Part shown: in pieces, positions 9,001 to 16,479 of the stretch
Layout of the letters: each line of letters opens with the position of its first letter
How positions within the stretch are numbered: the stretch's first letter is position 1
Assembly: GCA_900169235.1 (NCBI GenBank)
Contig: FWCC01000079.1
Location: 62,001-126,000 of the forward strand
From: Zarea fungicola
Lineage: Eukaryota > Ascomycota > Sordariomycetes > Hypocreales > Cordycipitaceae
DNA: 64,000 nt
Reading direction: 5' to 3'
Notes under the pieces: model-generated
Databases searched by the model: none
What the model was told of the DNA's origin: nothing
The model's input: the letters and a program-made list of their open reading frames with translations, nothing else
Position numbers and translations under genes: made by a program

Positions 9001-11027
9001 CTCTCAACCTCCCCAAGCTCAAAATCCGAAACTGTTATGGACCTGCTGAGTCTAGTGTGTGGGCTACTCGCGAGTTCATCCCATACCCGGGCAAGGACAC
9101 TCTCATCCCCGCTGGTACTGCGCTGGCCAACTACTCTTTCTACATCATTGACAAGAAGAATAATGTCCTCCCCGTTGGTGTCCAGGGTGAGATCTTGATT
9201 GGTGGTGCCGGTACTGCTGTCGGTTACTACAAGAATGCCGAGCTCACCAACGAGAAATTCATCCTTGATAAGTACGCCTCCGAGACTCACATCGCCAAGG
9301 GATGGAACCGCGCCTACAAAACTGGCGACAAAGGTTACTTGACTGAGGATGGTGTTCTCGTTGTCCAGGGTCGCATCAGTGGAGACACTCAGATCAAGCT
9401 ACGTGGTTTCCGTATTGAGCTTGAGGATGTCGAGTCTACCATCGTCCACGCCTCTCAGGGAACCCTTACCCGCGTCGTCGCCAGTGTCCGTGGTGATGGC
9501 CCTGCCAGCTACCTCGTCGCCTTTGCCGAGTTTGCCGATGCCTACCCCGGCGGTGAACAGGAGGCTTACCTTTCCAAGCTGCTGCCCAAACTTCCCCTTC
9601 CCCAGTACATGCGCCCGAACCTGATGGTTCCTATCTCTGATATCCCTGTCAACTCCCACAACAAGGTCAACCGCCTTGCCATTGCTACTCTACCTGTCCA
9701 CACCTCTTCTTCTGATAACTCCAACACTGAGCTCACTGAGACCGCCAAGACAATCCGTGACATCTTTGTTGAGATCCTGCCTGATTCCATTATTCAGAAC
9801 AGCAACCTCTCCGCGGCCAGCGACTTCTTCGTCCTTGGTGGCAACTCCCTCCTCACTGTCCGACTCCAGTCTCGCCTCCGCGAGATCTATGGTGTCTTTG
9901 TTCCCCTTATTAAGATTATGGAAGATCCCACTCTTGCTGGTCTAGGCAACACCCTGGATGAGCTTCTCGCTACCAGCGAGCTCAACTGGGATGTCGAAAC
10001 TGCTTTGAGCGAAGAGATGTTGAGTGTCCGCCCTGTTGACGCCAACACCACTCGCCCCAAGACCTCTGGCCTCACTGTTATCCTCACTGGTGTTTCCGGT
10101 TTCATTGGTCGCCATCTCCTCCAGCGCCTTGTTGACGACAATAACGTTTTTGCCATCCACTGCATTGCTGTTCGCAACATTGAGATGGACAGCCCCTCTC
10201 GCCAGAAGATGAAGGCCATCATTGCCTCCACCAACAAGGTCCAGCTCCACGCTGGTGATCTCTCTGAGCCTCGTCTTGGTCTTTCTGAGGCTGAGTTTGA
10301 GACTCTCTCCAAGAAGGCCGACATGATTGTTCATAGCGGTGCCAACCGTTCCTTCTGGAGTGCCTACGACATGGTTCGCGCCCCCAACGTGCAGTCCACC
10401 AAGGAACTTGCTCTCATGGCTGCCATTGCCCTTCGCGAGTCCAACAAGGTCGTCCCCTTCCACTTCATGTCCGGTAGTGAGGATGCCGCTATTGAGCCTT
10501 CAACCGATGGCTCTAACGGCTACGTCGCCTCGAAGTGGGCGAGTGAGCAATTCCTTCAGCGCTTCTCTGACAAGCTTGGTCTCCCCGTACACGTCCACAG
10601 ACAACTCCCTGTCCCCGAGGGCCGCACTGCGCAGGGTGAGGAACTCGACAGCATCCTCCAGGAGTTCGTCGATGTTGCCGCCAACATGACTGAGCTGCCG
10701 AACCCCGACACATGGCGCGGTCACTACGACCTTATCCCTGCCGATCGTCTCTCAGACGATGTCGTTGATCTTGCCATGTCAGCTCTTGTATCTACCGACA
10801 ATACCTTCAGCAAGCACAACCACTACAGCTCCGTTCGCATGGATATTGGGGAGGTTGTCAAGAAGATGGACTCGCTTGAAGCTTACAAGGATACTGACCG
10901 GCCTTTGATTCCCGCCCATGTTTGGGTCGGCAAGGCCAAGATTGCTGGCTTCAGATACCAATTCTCCACCATGAAGATGTCGCTACAGGATGCAGAGGGC
11001 AAGAACATGGGTTTCCTTGAGCGGTAA
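1..11027 (+). CDS. PKS-NRPS hybrid synthetase (5'-truncated at window edge)
   Basis: Iterative type I polyketide synthase fused to one nonribosomal peptide module. It would condense a methylated polyketide with one amino acid. The frame is open from base 3, inside the ketosynthase, and runs intronless to TAA at 11025; residues below count from the internal Met codon at 39. Domains in order: KS C-terminal half (EAHGTGT, IGHTEGT); AT (GHSSG, Ser361); DH (His688, and Asp873 in HPSTLD); C-methyltransferase (LDLSSGSGS near 1121); about 500 residues without a recognisable ER nucleotide site; KR (GMTGSLG near 1811, Tyr1952); ACP (Ser2128); Ala/Pro/Glu-rich linker near 2180-2250; C (HHIAMDG, His2381/2382); A (SSSGSTG, NCYGPAES, YKTGD); T (GGNSL, Ser3270); terminal reductase-like domain (TGVSGFIGR, Tyr3495, Lys3499). 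Relatives make tetramic acids, 2-pyridones, fusarins and cytochalasins, usually with a separate enoylreductase. The product cannot be named from sequence alone. Confidence 0.97.
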   Translation, partial: GVNQDGHTPGITMPSQEAQTRLIHDTYARAGLDLADPKDRPQYFEAHGTGTKAGDGVESKAIYKAFFPENDDEHDTLWVGSIKTIIGHTEGTAGIAGVMKASLAIQNKTIPPNMHFNTLNPEITPYYGKLQIATTAQSWPKLPPGSVPRASINSFGFGGTNAHAIIEAYVPEAPKALTQAATAVANPLALTFSATSEKSLTAHMANYLEHLNENTEVDIGKLAWTLHDRRSTFTYRSSIAAQTQDELITKLQKAVDDQQSGDSGSVTRGTSAKKNLLGVFTGQGAQWATMGRDLISSSKFAEGIIDKLEQSLNSLPESDRPSWSLKEQMMADPSKSRIAEGELSQPLCTAVQVMLVEMLKVAGVEFDSVVGHSSGEIGAAYTSGFINASDAIRIAFYRGRYAYLARGPTGQRGGMIAAGTSLEDARELCELPAFEGRVSVAAYNSDSSVTLSGDLDAIEEVKEVLDDEKMFNRQLKVDTAYHSHHMIPCSKKYYEALDACKINIMTPSGRTKWYSSVYDGNVMVPCDALKHQYWVDNMVNIVLFATAVKSAITSSEPKLTQVVEVGPHAALKGPASTVIEETAKTALPYTGTLARGQNDVTAMASCLAYLWSQFGRSSADWKAYHGLFAKSTPEMMLGLPNYPFNHDRIFWYEARKSRVNRLREDPTHILLGTRTDTTNEREFRWRNYIHSGEIPWLQGHNIQGQTLFPAAGFLVMAIEAARIAGRASAIQAIELRDSAIHRAMAVAEDKGIETLFTLSNVTITETGEDSSVLTARFACDACLQKASDNFVSIASGEIIMTYGTPSSAALVEYPKEEGLGMLDVDADLFYAYLAAIGYNYADMFKGITSLRRTTDLAQGVITTKLPEALANDPIDQFLLHPSTLDVAFQAIFAAISFPGDGALWALHIPTTIRRVVINPVVCPMNGGVDEQVRFSATSNRADDGTFSGCVDIFPMHSNHSMCQVEGLEVSPVSPPTARDDRPFFGQTNRWLSSPDAESFATALRISANQETEKVQLDSLAVTYLRNILQSSNHETDQLRGWAQTVLANLGKKASLPAVDESAVSVADNSAYKVNLDILKTIAAALQKGEVPQGVDAAALLNKFYETSLGATEAREALGVLAQQIVRRHPHMNILDLSSGSGSVTRTVMNKIGALYSAYTCTGATDEHFAEISKEFEGILTKTIDFAEDLAEQGFSTAAYDLVIAGNGFHGIKDSVEGMQKLRSLVRPGGFLLAQQITNPEPAHVALTVASVALHPEEVSSTASIVADLGEYDSIFRTAGFSGIDTVTPDSVSPFTVFVSQAIDQQILNIREPLQASKVDLENVLLIGGQRFQVSRMIETMKKTLAPFAKNIESIRSINEIDSAMLASRPYVISLTELDDHFFENLTDTKWEALKTLFFRSRYILWATQGANGDVPYANVMKGVVRCLLVEIPHLHAQMFNVEGQLKPDQHAQTMVESLMRLHISDGWKDTVPAFDPLYTVEREYMLKDDKLWIMRYDAENTLNAGYNTLRRRVVTEVSTKDQVVAFTPEKQLQQFRLSPKATVEIEGIPNSTVTVQQSLSTAIKVENLGFMHLSVGKESETGSTVIALSEKNQSSLTLPKSRLHPVDVAEGKERSFLMAVACNMLVTDLLGKVAAGDRIVLHEPPTVLAKLLTERSANTGVQLLFTTTRRKAALQAQWKHIHAYSTDRDMRQITAANTAVFVDFSNNEKRRDVVEHLTEGLPFGTRKYELGDFLPSRSILYTDSSEAQVSEALESAYSTTIAERSSVPFDTVANTRVQQIADDADLAETLTTVDWTDATPFPANVTLAMEEVNFRPDRTYFLIGMTGSLGLSTCEYMMERGARYFALSSRRPNVDKRWLEKVSKSHGAVVKAFALDITSRASLKQVVDDIQDTMPEIAGVANGALIMRDGLFMESSAATMNEALGPKVAGSIYLDDLFYNVNLDFFILYSSLVYVTGNIGQTSYAAGNGFMVSLVHGRRARGLNASVMNLGGISGIGYITRTDHGILGKLDILGYGIMSELDYKYFFAESVIAGASDSGRDPEVSAGLRFVNKTEKNPPKWVVDPKFSHYVIDRTSREGGDKGGNNAMSTKAQLLEATTEKEAFNIILTALMALLQKKLDLPPTESVHSDVAIVEMGVDSLVAVDLRSFFSNEFEHDIPIIKILGGATLADLVEDTVANMSPEICPNLAGGSGDAEAKPEAEAAPAAPAAVSSSTEAASSADERESATSVESAPAPAPAVKATKEVIATPEPTVAAIPKKSFVREEKMTYGCSRFWFLRQYLEDSTCFNVLVQTRLNGKIDTARLQEAVRKLGARHEALRTSFFISEKGEPRMGVMSDSLLRLEVEKVDEISQAEKAYKDMMNYNFDIERGEVIRMRLLSLSETDHVFIFGVHHIAMDGFSFNLMIRDLDMMYQGKPVPAIPAQFTDFAIQQRREVEAGRMRNDIAFWKKTFATIPDPLPLFPFTGVGNRMPLTKYEHEEVEISLDATMAQKIRNLCRQNRCTTFHFFLATFQIFLSKWLEVDDLCIGIADANRSDIKTLSTIGFLLNLVPLRFGALNGKAPFSSVLAAAKQTAYNSLGHSKLPFDLLLEELNLPRSSSTSPLFQAFLDYRQLAVKTPPMLESSAEGEQNFGATSYDVILDVTDYAMADIKIKWQTQKALYNSKHTQIMMDSYMHLLNHFANSATASIESASVYRPEDVQAAIEVGQGPQFDSEWAETLSLKIDEISTQFPEEASLVDSAGKFTYKTMNRLMDQITEELVKGGVKAGDKVGVFQQPSSLWIASLLAIWRAGAVYVPLDPRNGVPRLASTVGVVEPRAIIHDDSNAKDVAALAAPANATIVNVNDVRKKNASATRRPNLSTGNSSAIIVSSSGSTGVPKCIEVRHSSLLNLFEGDSHYWNLGRANVLQQSAYSFDVSLDQIISCLVNGGTLYVASEEERTSPELIANVIVNNNINFTTATPSEYSNWIGFASATLSKASSWRIANVGGEGWNSLLRDSFAPLNLPKLKIRNCYGPAESSVWATREFIPYPGKDTLIPAGTALANYSFYIIDKKNNVLPVGVQGEILIGGAGTAVGYYKNAELTNEKFILDKYASETHIAKGWNRAYKTGDKGYLTEDGVLVVQGRISGDTQIKLRGFRIELEDVESTIVHASQGTLTRVVASVRGDGPASYLVAFAEFADAYPGGEQEAYLSKLLPKLPLPQYMRPNLMVPISDIPVNSHNKVNRLAIATLPVHTSSSDNSNTELTETAKTIRDIFVEILPDSIIQNSNLSAASDFFVLGGNSLLTVRLQSRLREIYGVFVPLIKIMEDPTLAGLGNTLDELLATSELNWDVETALSEEMLSVRPVDANTTRPKTSGLTVILTGVSGFIGRHLLQRLVDDNNVFAIHCIAVRNIEMDSPSRQKMKAIIASTNKVQLHAGDLSEPRLGLSEAEFETLSKKADMIVHSGANRSFWSAYDMVRAPNVQSTKELALMAAIALRESNKVVPFHFMSGSEDAAIEPSTDGSNGYVASKWASEQFLQRFSDKLGLPVHVHRQLPVPEGRTAQGEELDSILQEFVDVAANMTELPNPDTWRGHYDLIPADRLSDDVVDLAMSALVSTDNTFSKHNHYSSVRMDIGEVVKKMDSLEAYKDTDRPLIPAHVWVGKAKIAGFRYQFSTMKMSLQDAEGKNMGFLER

Positions 11028-12248
11028 ACAATTTACTCTCATGCACACACAAACTTTCACTTCTACTCAGATTGTCACCACGAGGCATAAACTGCCGATT
11101 TACAACAAAATTCTTTTATTCTTTCCTTTGTTTGGTATCAAAGCGTCATAGACTTTGTTTTCTGTCTTTCATGATTGCATGGCATTTATGCTTTTTTTCT
11201 TTCTTTCCTTTCTGTTATATAAAATGATAGTATTCTATCCGTAAATACAAATCATTAGGGCTCAATTCTTTTTCTTCGCTTACCTTGTGAATGTTTATCG
11301 GTTGTAGCAGCGACTGCGGCAGCGATTTGAAACATCTAAGCCAGTCTCAAAGTAAAAATGAAGAAAGATGACACGGTGGTGGAAGGGAACAGGGTAGAGG
11401 CAGGTTATAGTCAACTGTAGAAGGAGTCGTATATTATAGAAGATGTATATGCAAACTTTGCTGACATGATCAATATAGTTCTGACTGCAGTGCTTCCTTG
11501 CACACTTTAGGATGGTGATAGAGTTATGACTTCAGCGACGCACGTTGACATAACACACAAGAAACTGTGATATGCGTACAGGATGTATTATATAGTTTTT
11601 TATGCAGGTGCTTTACAACCGGGAATCAATGGCTTTTTTGAAAAACTACTCCCGAATACCGTTCGACTCCAACTGTGATACACATCATGTGTCTCGATGT
11701 TGACGGCCTCGGTGGCTGAGCAAAGCGGCCTCCGCATCGACACAGACATAATGAATGACAAAAACAGTGTCCACGCGTCAAAAATAATAAGTATACGTAA
11801 CCCAGGTGGTCCACCTTGTTTTGCTGGAGCGGGATTCTGTAAAAATCGCCTTGGTGGAGCGGGATTCGGGTGCCCTACCGTTAGGGCGAAGTGGCATTCC
11901 ATGTGCCTTCTCGGGCCTCGCGTTTTCAACCCACACCTTACTAAACTGATCTTGTATTTAGTCAGTATCGTTGTGGAGTAGATCGATGCTAGCATCGAGA
12001 GCTAGGTCAGGGGTTGCTGCCAGGCTGTGGCCGTGCTAACGTGGGAGCGGATTTCGAGAGCGGAGAGCGTCATTGCAGAGAATATATATGTCATTTATTC
12101 TGGGTGTGGGCAATGCCGACAACTAAAGTACAGCAAAATGTAGGAAAACTAAGACAGAATACTGGAAAGGCGCTCTATGGTGGATATTTCATGTGGCTGT
12201 GCCATGAATCAATAAAAACAGGAATCGCTAATTCTTCCCTCTTCTCTT
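11028..12248. other. Intergenic: 3' flank of PKS-NRPS and of the lipocalin-like gene
   Basis: Convergent intergenic DNA. The first 250 bases after the PKS-NRPS stop are T-rich, as expected of a fungal 3' UTR. A 13-base direct repeat and a small hairpin lie near 11825-11887 (listed separately). Otherwise I see no gene here; open frames at 11600-11995 are short and lack codon bias. Confidence 0.6.
11825..11867 (+). repeat. Direct repeat TGGAGCGGGATTC, two copies 30 bases apart
   Basis: The 13-mer occurs at 11825-11837 and 11855-11867. A perfect 6-base inverted repeat, GCCCTA-ccgt-TAGGGC, follows at 11872-11887. The arrangement resembles a worn mobile-element fragment, but no terminal inverted repeats or target-site duplication are evident, so the origin is unknown. 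Confidence 0.5.
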
Positions 12249-12910
12249 TTACTGAGCAGCCTCGCCAGCGCCGAGGTAGTCGTAGACGACGGAGATTTCG
12301 ACGTTAGTATCAGAGCCTTCGGTGGTGACGAGGACACGACGGGCCTGATATCTAACACCCTCGATCTGGACGAAGCCAAGAACCTGCTGGGTGACGACTC
12401 CCTTGGAGTCGATGTGCTCAGTCTTAAAGTGGAGGACCTCATCGGTGCCCTCCTCCCAGCCGCCCTGGAGCCACTTGTCCTCAAGTTCAGAGACCTTGAC
12501 GACGCGGGAGCGGCCGCGGATGTTGCCAAAGAGGGTGTGGTTGAGCTCGACGGGCTCCCAGTTGAGAACACGCTTCTCGATGGCACCGGGCATTCCACCG
12601 CTGGGCTTGTTCTCGATGTCGAGGAGGATGTTGCCAGAAGCATCCTTGTTCTGGGTGACAATGAGAGTGACAGTGGCCATGGTAATGACCTTGCGCATCA
12701 GCCAGTTGACGCCCTGAGCCTTGAGGACGGCATCAGAGGAGTCAGACAGCTTGGGGTTCTAGATTCCCGGGAGAACTTTGTTAGCCGCCATGTTGCGTTT
12801 CCATTTTAAGTCTGTATGGGACTAGTGAGTGAATGAGGTTGACCGTGTAGCCTTACCATGATCCAGTGACCGTTGAGGTCGAGGACGGTCTTTTCAGCGG
12901 GAGCAGCCAT
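12249..12910 (-). CDS. Lipocalin-like small protein, 187 aa, two exons
   Basis: Predicted exons are 12910-12857 and 12758-12249. The 98-base intron has donor GTAAGG, a GGCTAAC branch site and acceptor CTAG, and the join keeps phase 0. The start ATG at 12910 gives MAAPAEKTVLDLNGHW. The sequence has the pattern of the fungal lipocalin-like (FABP-like beta-barrel) family: an N-terminal DLNGHW strand, the ALKAQGVNW-like helix region (here AVLKAQGVNW), alternating beta-strands with RSRVVKV and GGWEEGT turns, and a final VVYDYLG strand. It has no signal peptide or membrane segment, so it is probably cytosolic and binds a small hydrophobic ligand; the ligand is unknown. It sits next to the PKS-NRPS and converges with it. 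The family also occurs outside biosynthetic clusters, so a cluster role is only possible. Confidence 0.85.
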
Positions 12911-13931
12911 TGCAAAGGACTTTAGAGTTATAAGTATGGATGATTACTTGAAAAGGTCTGTTGCGAGTATTGCTTGTATTTAAGCTTACTGTGACTGTGA
13001 TTGTTGTTGTTGTTGTTGTTGGTAATGAATGAAAGCTTGAAGTAATCTGGAAACTCAGACGTATTTATCTCTTTTTTCTTACTTGACGAAGATTACAACC
13101 GGATTCTTTTAGCATTTACCGCATGAGCCAAAAAACGACCCAGCCATCTCCTTCTACTCTAAGCAAGGCCATGATGATTTGTCTCCAGCATTTTGCGGCC
13201 GGCGAGGGGCCAGCACGGGGTCCAGCTGACTGGCGGCGCGGGAACACCATCAGGACCGGGATTCCAGCATCGCGATTACCCAATTAGGCAATGGAGGCCG
13301 GAGACCGGGAATCGCAAAACGGTAACCTTGATGTAACATCCTGCATACTGTATTCGGACTAGCACCCGACTCCCGAATGGGTATCCATGATGCTTCGGCA
13401 GGCAAGCCGGAACTGCGGCCACCTCTTGGGCCTCGCTGGAATTCTCCTTGGCGCGTTTTAGCTCCATTGCATCGCCGCAAATCCTCCCAACCCCGGTCCT
13501 GGACCCTGCAACGTCAAAGACGCATCACAAAATAGACGAGCTAGAGTGTCACTCTTTTCTAACTGGGTGACGCAACGCTCGTCCAATTCCGGTCCAACTC
13601 ACACAACTAGGCTCGCAAGGCTGCGCGATCCAATTTCACCTCCACTTCACATTTAAACAGATCGGCCCCCCTCTCCTGCTTATGGGAATAAAAAAAACTC
13701 CATCACACCATTTTTCCCGATACTTCTAAAAGTCGCAACTCTTCTCAGGCCTATTTTTCCATTACAAACTCTGTTCTACTTAGTAGTCTTGAGCTACAAC
13801 TCCACGACTTCTTCCCTCACCACAATCTGTGCCTGAGCGGGTGCTTGCTTAAGCTCATCGGCTCAGCTTAGGGTTTTTACCAAAAATACAAAATCCCACA
13901 TCTCAATCACAACACACACATATCCGCCAAA
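12911..13931. promoter_or_regulatory. Divergent promoter region of the lipocalin-like gene and the 13932 gene
   Basis: About 1 kb separates two divergent start codons. The side nearest 12910 carries a (TTG)7 tract, read as CAA repeats in the leader of the minus-strand gene. The side nearest 13932 is C/T/A-rich and ends CACATATCCGCCAAAATGG, a normal fungal start context. I see no gene in it. Confidence 0.6.
13001..13021 (+). repeat. (TTG)7 microsatellite
   Basis: A perfect 21-base TTG tract lies 91 bases upstream of the lipocalin-like start codon. Read on the minus strand it is (CAA)7 within the presumed 5' leader. Confidence 0.9.
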
Positions 13932-15497
13932 ATGGGCAAGCCTGCACCATACGGTGGCCAGTCCGCTCCTCCTGAATACTCACAGCCTCCTCCTCAATAT
14001 TCCAGCCGTCCTCAAAACGGCCGCGACGATTACTATGAGGAGAAACGCCGCTATGAGGAAAAACCTCGCTACGGCAACCAGAACGGTTACGACTATGCCC
14101 CTCCCCAAGGCCCTCCCCCACAAAGTCGCTACGACAACTATGGCCCTCCCCAGGGCCCTCCTCCGCGCGGTTATGACAACGGCTACAGCTATGGCCCCAG
14201 CAACGGTTACAATCATGGACCAAACAACGGCTACGATAACCGCTACGATGATGGATACAACAATAATCAGCAGCAGCAGATGCAGCAGTACAATGGACGA
14301 CCTCAGTCTCCGCAGATGGCTCCTGGTCCACTTTCTCTCGCCGTCGTCATCCCACAGCAGCGTCCTGGTTCGCCCGAGCGTGGCTTCATGGCTGCTTATG
14401 CCCCCATGCTTGAAGCTGCCGGCATCGACCAGCGCACATTCATGGCCTTCCTTGACGAGTTCAACACCGCCGTTCAGGGCAACAAGTATCTCGCCGGTGT
14501 CCAGGTCGTCTCTTTTGGTGTCGGCTTCACGCCCGAGGTCATTACCATGTGCGTCGCAACCGCAGTGCAGCTCGGTGCCAATGTTGCCAACAAGGGCTTC
14601 GTCAAGCACAAGACCAACTCCACCCTCGACAAGTACAACAACGAGCTTTTCGGCCCCCGCGGACTGTACTGCATGATCATGAAGTACGATCCCATTGGCC
14701 GGGACCCCGAAATGCTGGCGCAGGAAGCCAACAAGGGCAGTCCCCTGAGCAAGTTTGGCGGATCCGGCAACAAGAGCTGGATGAAGGATCCCGTGTCCGG
14801 TACTGCGGATGGTATGAACTCGCTTCCCTCCGCCGTCGCTCCCCTCATCTACATGGATGACCGACGAGCTCACAAGGAATACCTGGCCAACAGCGGCAAT
14901 GTGTCCCCCACGGAGCGCAGCGCCTCTGCCAAGCCAGCCACCACCAAGGAAAAGGCCAAGAACGCCTTTGAGAACTTCAACGACTACCTCGACCGCCGTG
15001 CCCGCGCCAAGTATGCCTCTGAGAACCAGGGTGACATCCTCAACACCCCCCTCACCAAGGGCTTCTCTAACCGCTTCCTCGACCCCAACAGTTCCATGAA
15101 CAACGGTGGTCTCCTGGGTTTCATCTCTGGCGGTGCTCTCGCCCAGGATCCTGAGACCCGCCGCCGCAAGAAGCTGGAGAGCATGGCGAACGAAGAGGAG
15201 CGCCTCTACAAGGAGTACCAGGATCGTGTCGACCAGGTCCACCAGCAGCGTCAGAGCGCCCGCGAGACGGAGCGCCAGATCAAGTATATTGATCGTGACT
15301 ATCAGCCTCGCTTTGCTGAGTTCCGTACGAAGCGCAGAGAGCTCGAGATGGGCCCCGAGCGCTCCATCAAGGAGAACATTCTCTACCTCACCATTGTCAA
15401 CCGTCCCTCAGACTCTCAGTTGGCCGCTGCCAGTGACAAGATCAACCACGGCTATGCCAACAACATGCCTGGCGGTCCCCATGCCGTGGTCCTATAA
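13932..15497 (+). CDS. Conserved ascomycete protein with a P/Q/Y/G/N-rich N-terminus, 521 aa
   Basis: Single-exon gene; I do not recognise a named function. Residues 1 to about 125 are low-complexity, rich in Pro, Gln, Tyr, Gly and Asn, with repeated PPQGPPP and NGY(D/N) units and a Gln run, so probably disordered. Residues about 130-260 form a conserved block opening with SLAVVIPQQRPG and YAPMLEAAGI, followed by a moderately hydrophobic stretch. After a basic segment, about residues 410-470 are charged with heptad spacing and look like a coiled coil. There is no signal peptide. The start ATG has a strong context (CAAAATGG). The layout suggests an assembly or scaffold-type protein of the kind common in filamentous fungi, but that is inference. 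The antisense 420-codon frame is a codon-bias shadow. Confidence 0.88.
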   Translation: MGKPAPYGGQSAPPEYSQPPPQYSSRPQNGRDDYYEEKRRYEEKPRYGNQNGYDYAPPQGPPPQSRYDNYGPPQGPPPRGYDNGYSYGPSNGYNHGPNNGYDNRYDDGYNNNQQQQMQQYNGRPQSPQMAPGPLSLAVVIPQQRPGSPERGFMAAYAPMLEAAGIDQRTFMAFLDEFNTAVQGNKYLAGVQVVSFGVGFTPEVITMCVATAVQLGANVANKGFVKHKTNSTLDKYNNELFGPRGLYCMIMKYDPIGRDPEMLAQEANKGSPLSKFGGSGNKSWMKDPVSGTADGMNSLPSAVAPLIYMDDRRAHKEYLANSGNVSPTERSASAKPATTKEKAKNAFENFNDYLDRRARAKYASENQGDILNTPLTKGFSNRFLDPNSSMNNGGLLGFISGGALAQDPETRRRKKLESMANEEERLYKEYQDRVDQVHQQRQSARETERQIKYIDRDYQPRFAEFRTKRRELEMGPERSIKENILYLTIVNRPSDSQLAAASDKINHGYANNMPGGPHAVVL

Positions 15498-16479
15498 GCT
15501 CTAGCTTTCAGTGATTATTCTCATCTTTTAATTTTCTTTTGGCTTCTTTTTTTCCTTGTGTTTTAAGCGTGCACATGAGGCGGGAATCGGTACTTTCATC
15601 ATGAACTGGCGGCGCTGGAGGAGTTTGGAATTTTTTATCCCGGTAAAATCATGAATATTATAGACCATTTCTTTTTCATTTATTTAAATATCAAAATAAT
15701 TACAGCTTTCAAGAAATCAGCTTGTGTTCCTGTGACTTTCAACGTCTTTCATCTCGGGCATCTATTGCCGATATAGCTTTTCTTGGCTTGGCGAGCTTGG
15801 CATTCACCAGGACTCAGATGGTACGTACGATTTGCTTATTTGCCTGCGGCATTCTCACATACCCTTCTGCACCCGGACTTCGCCGCTCGGACGAGGTAGC
15901 ATTGCATACTTGTATGGAGCTCTGATGCTTAGAAGAGCAGTTAGTGGTGCCTTGCTGGGCCGCAAGTGCCGGGTGATCTCTATTTTTTCCGCATTTAGAC
16001 GGATGACAGATAGTTCCCCATTTGGCCGTAAGCCATTTGTGTCGGAGCTTCGTGAGCCCTAATGCAGCGTACAATGAGCGAGAAGCTCACGGCGTGTTGT
16101 TGGGAGGAAAAAAGAAAGGTTTCGAGGGACTTAATGCACGCACATAAGAGGATTTTATTTTCATTTCGGTGACGTGCGTTGTGATCATACCATGTACAGA
16201 CAGATGTTGAATGAAAGGGTAAATGTTCATATAAGAAAGTGGTGATTCATCCGCCTATTCTAAAACTAGCACCAACCTAAAAGCCTAACTGACTGTCGCA
16301 AGAAGCAAGATATGGATAGAAAAAAAAAATCTCGCAAACCGAAAAAGAAGAAAAGAAAAAAAAAAGAAATAGAAAGTGTTGATAAAAAGGAATGTTCTTT
16401 TGCAGAGGAGAAGCTTTGTATGTAACAATAAATCGTAAGAGTTTATAGACAAGTCATAGATATGGATAAGTCCGAAGCT
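15498..16479. other. Convergent intergenic region
   Basis: Nearly 1 kb between two convergent stop codons. It contains AT-rich 3' flanks, including an A-rich stretch at about 16319-16372. No gene, RNA gene or repeat family is apparent. Confidence 0.6.

Noticed and set aside
13980..15242. 420-codon antisense frame under the 13932 gene
   Set aside because: Composition is the reverse complement of the P/Q/Y-rich gene; the sense frame has a better start context, conserved-looking blocks and a coiled coil.
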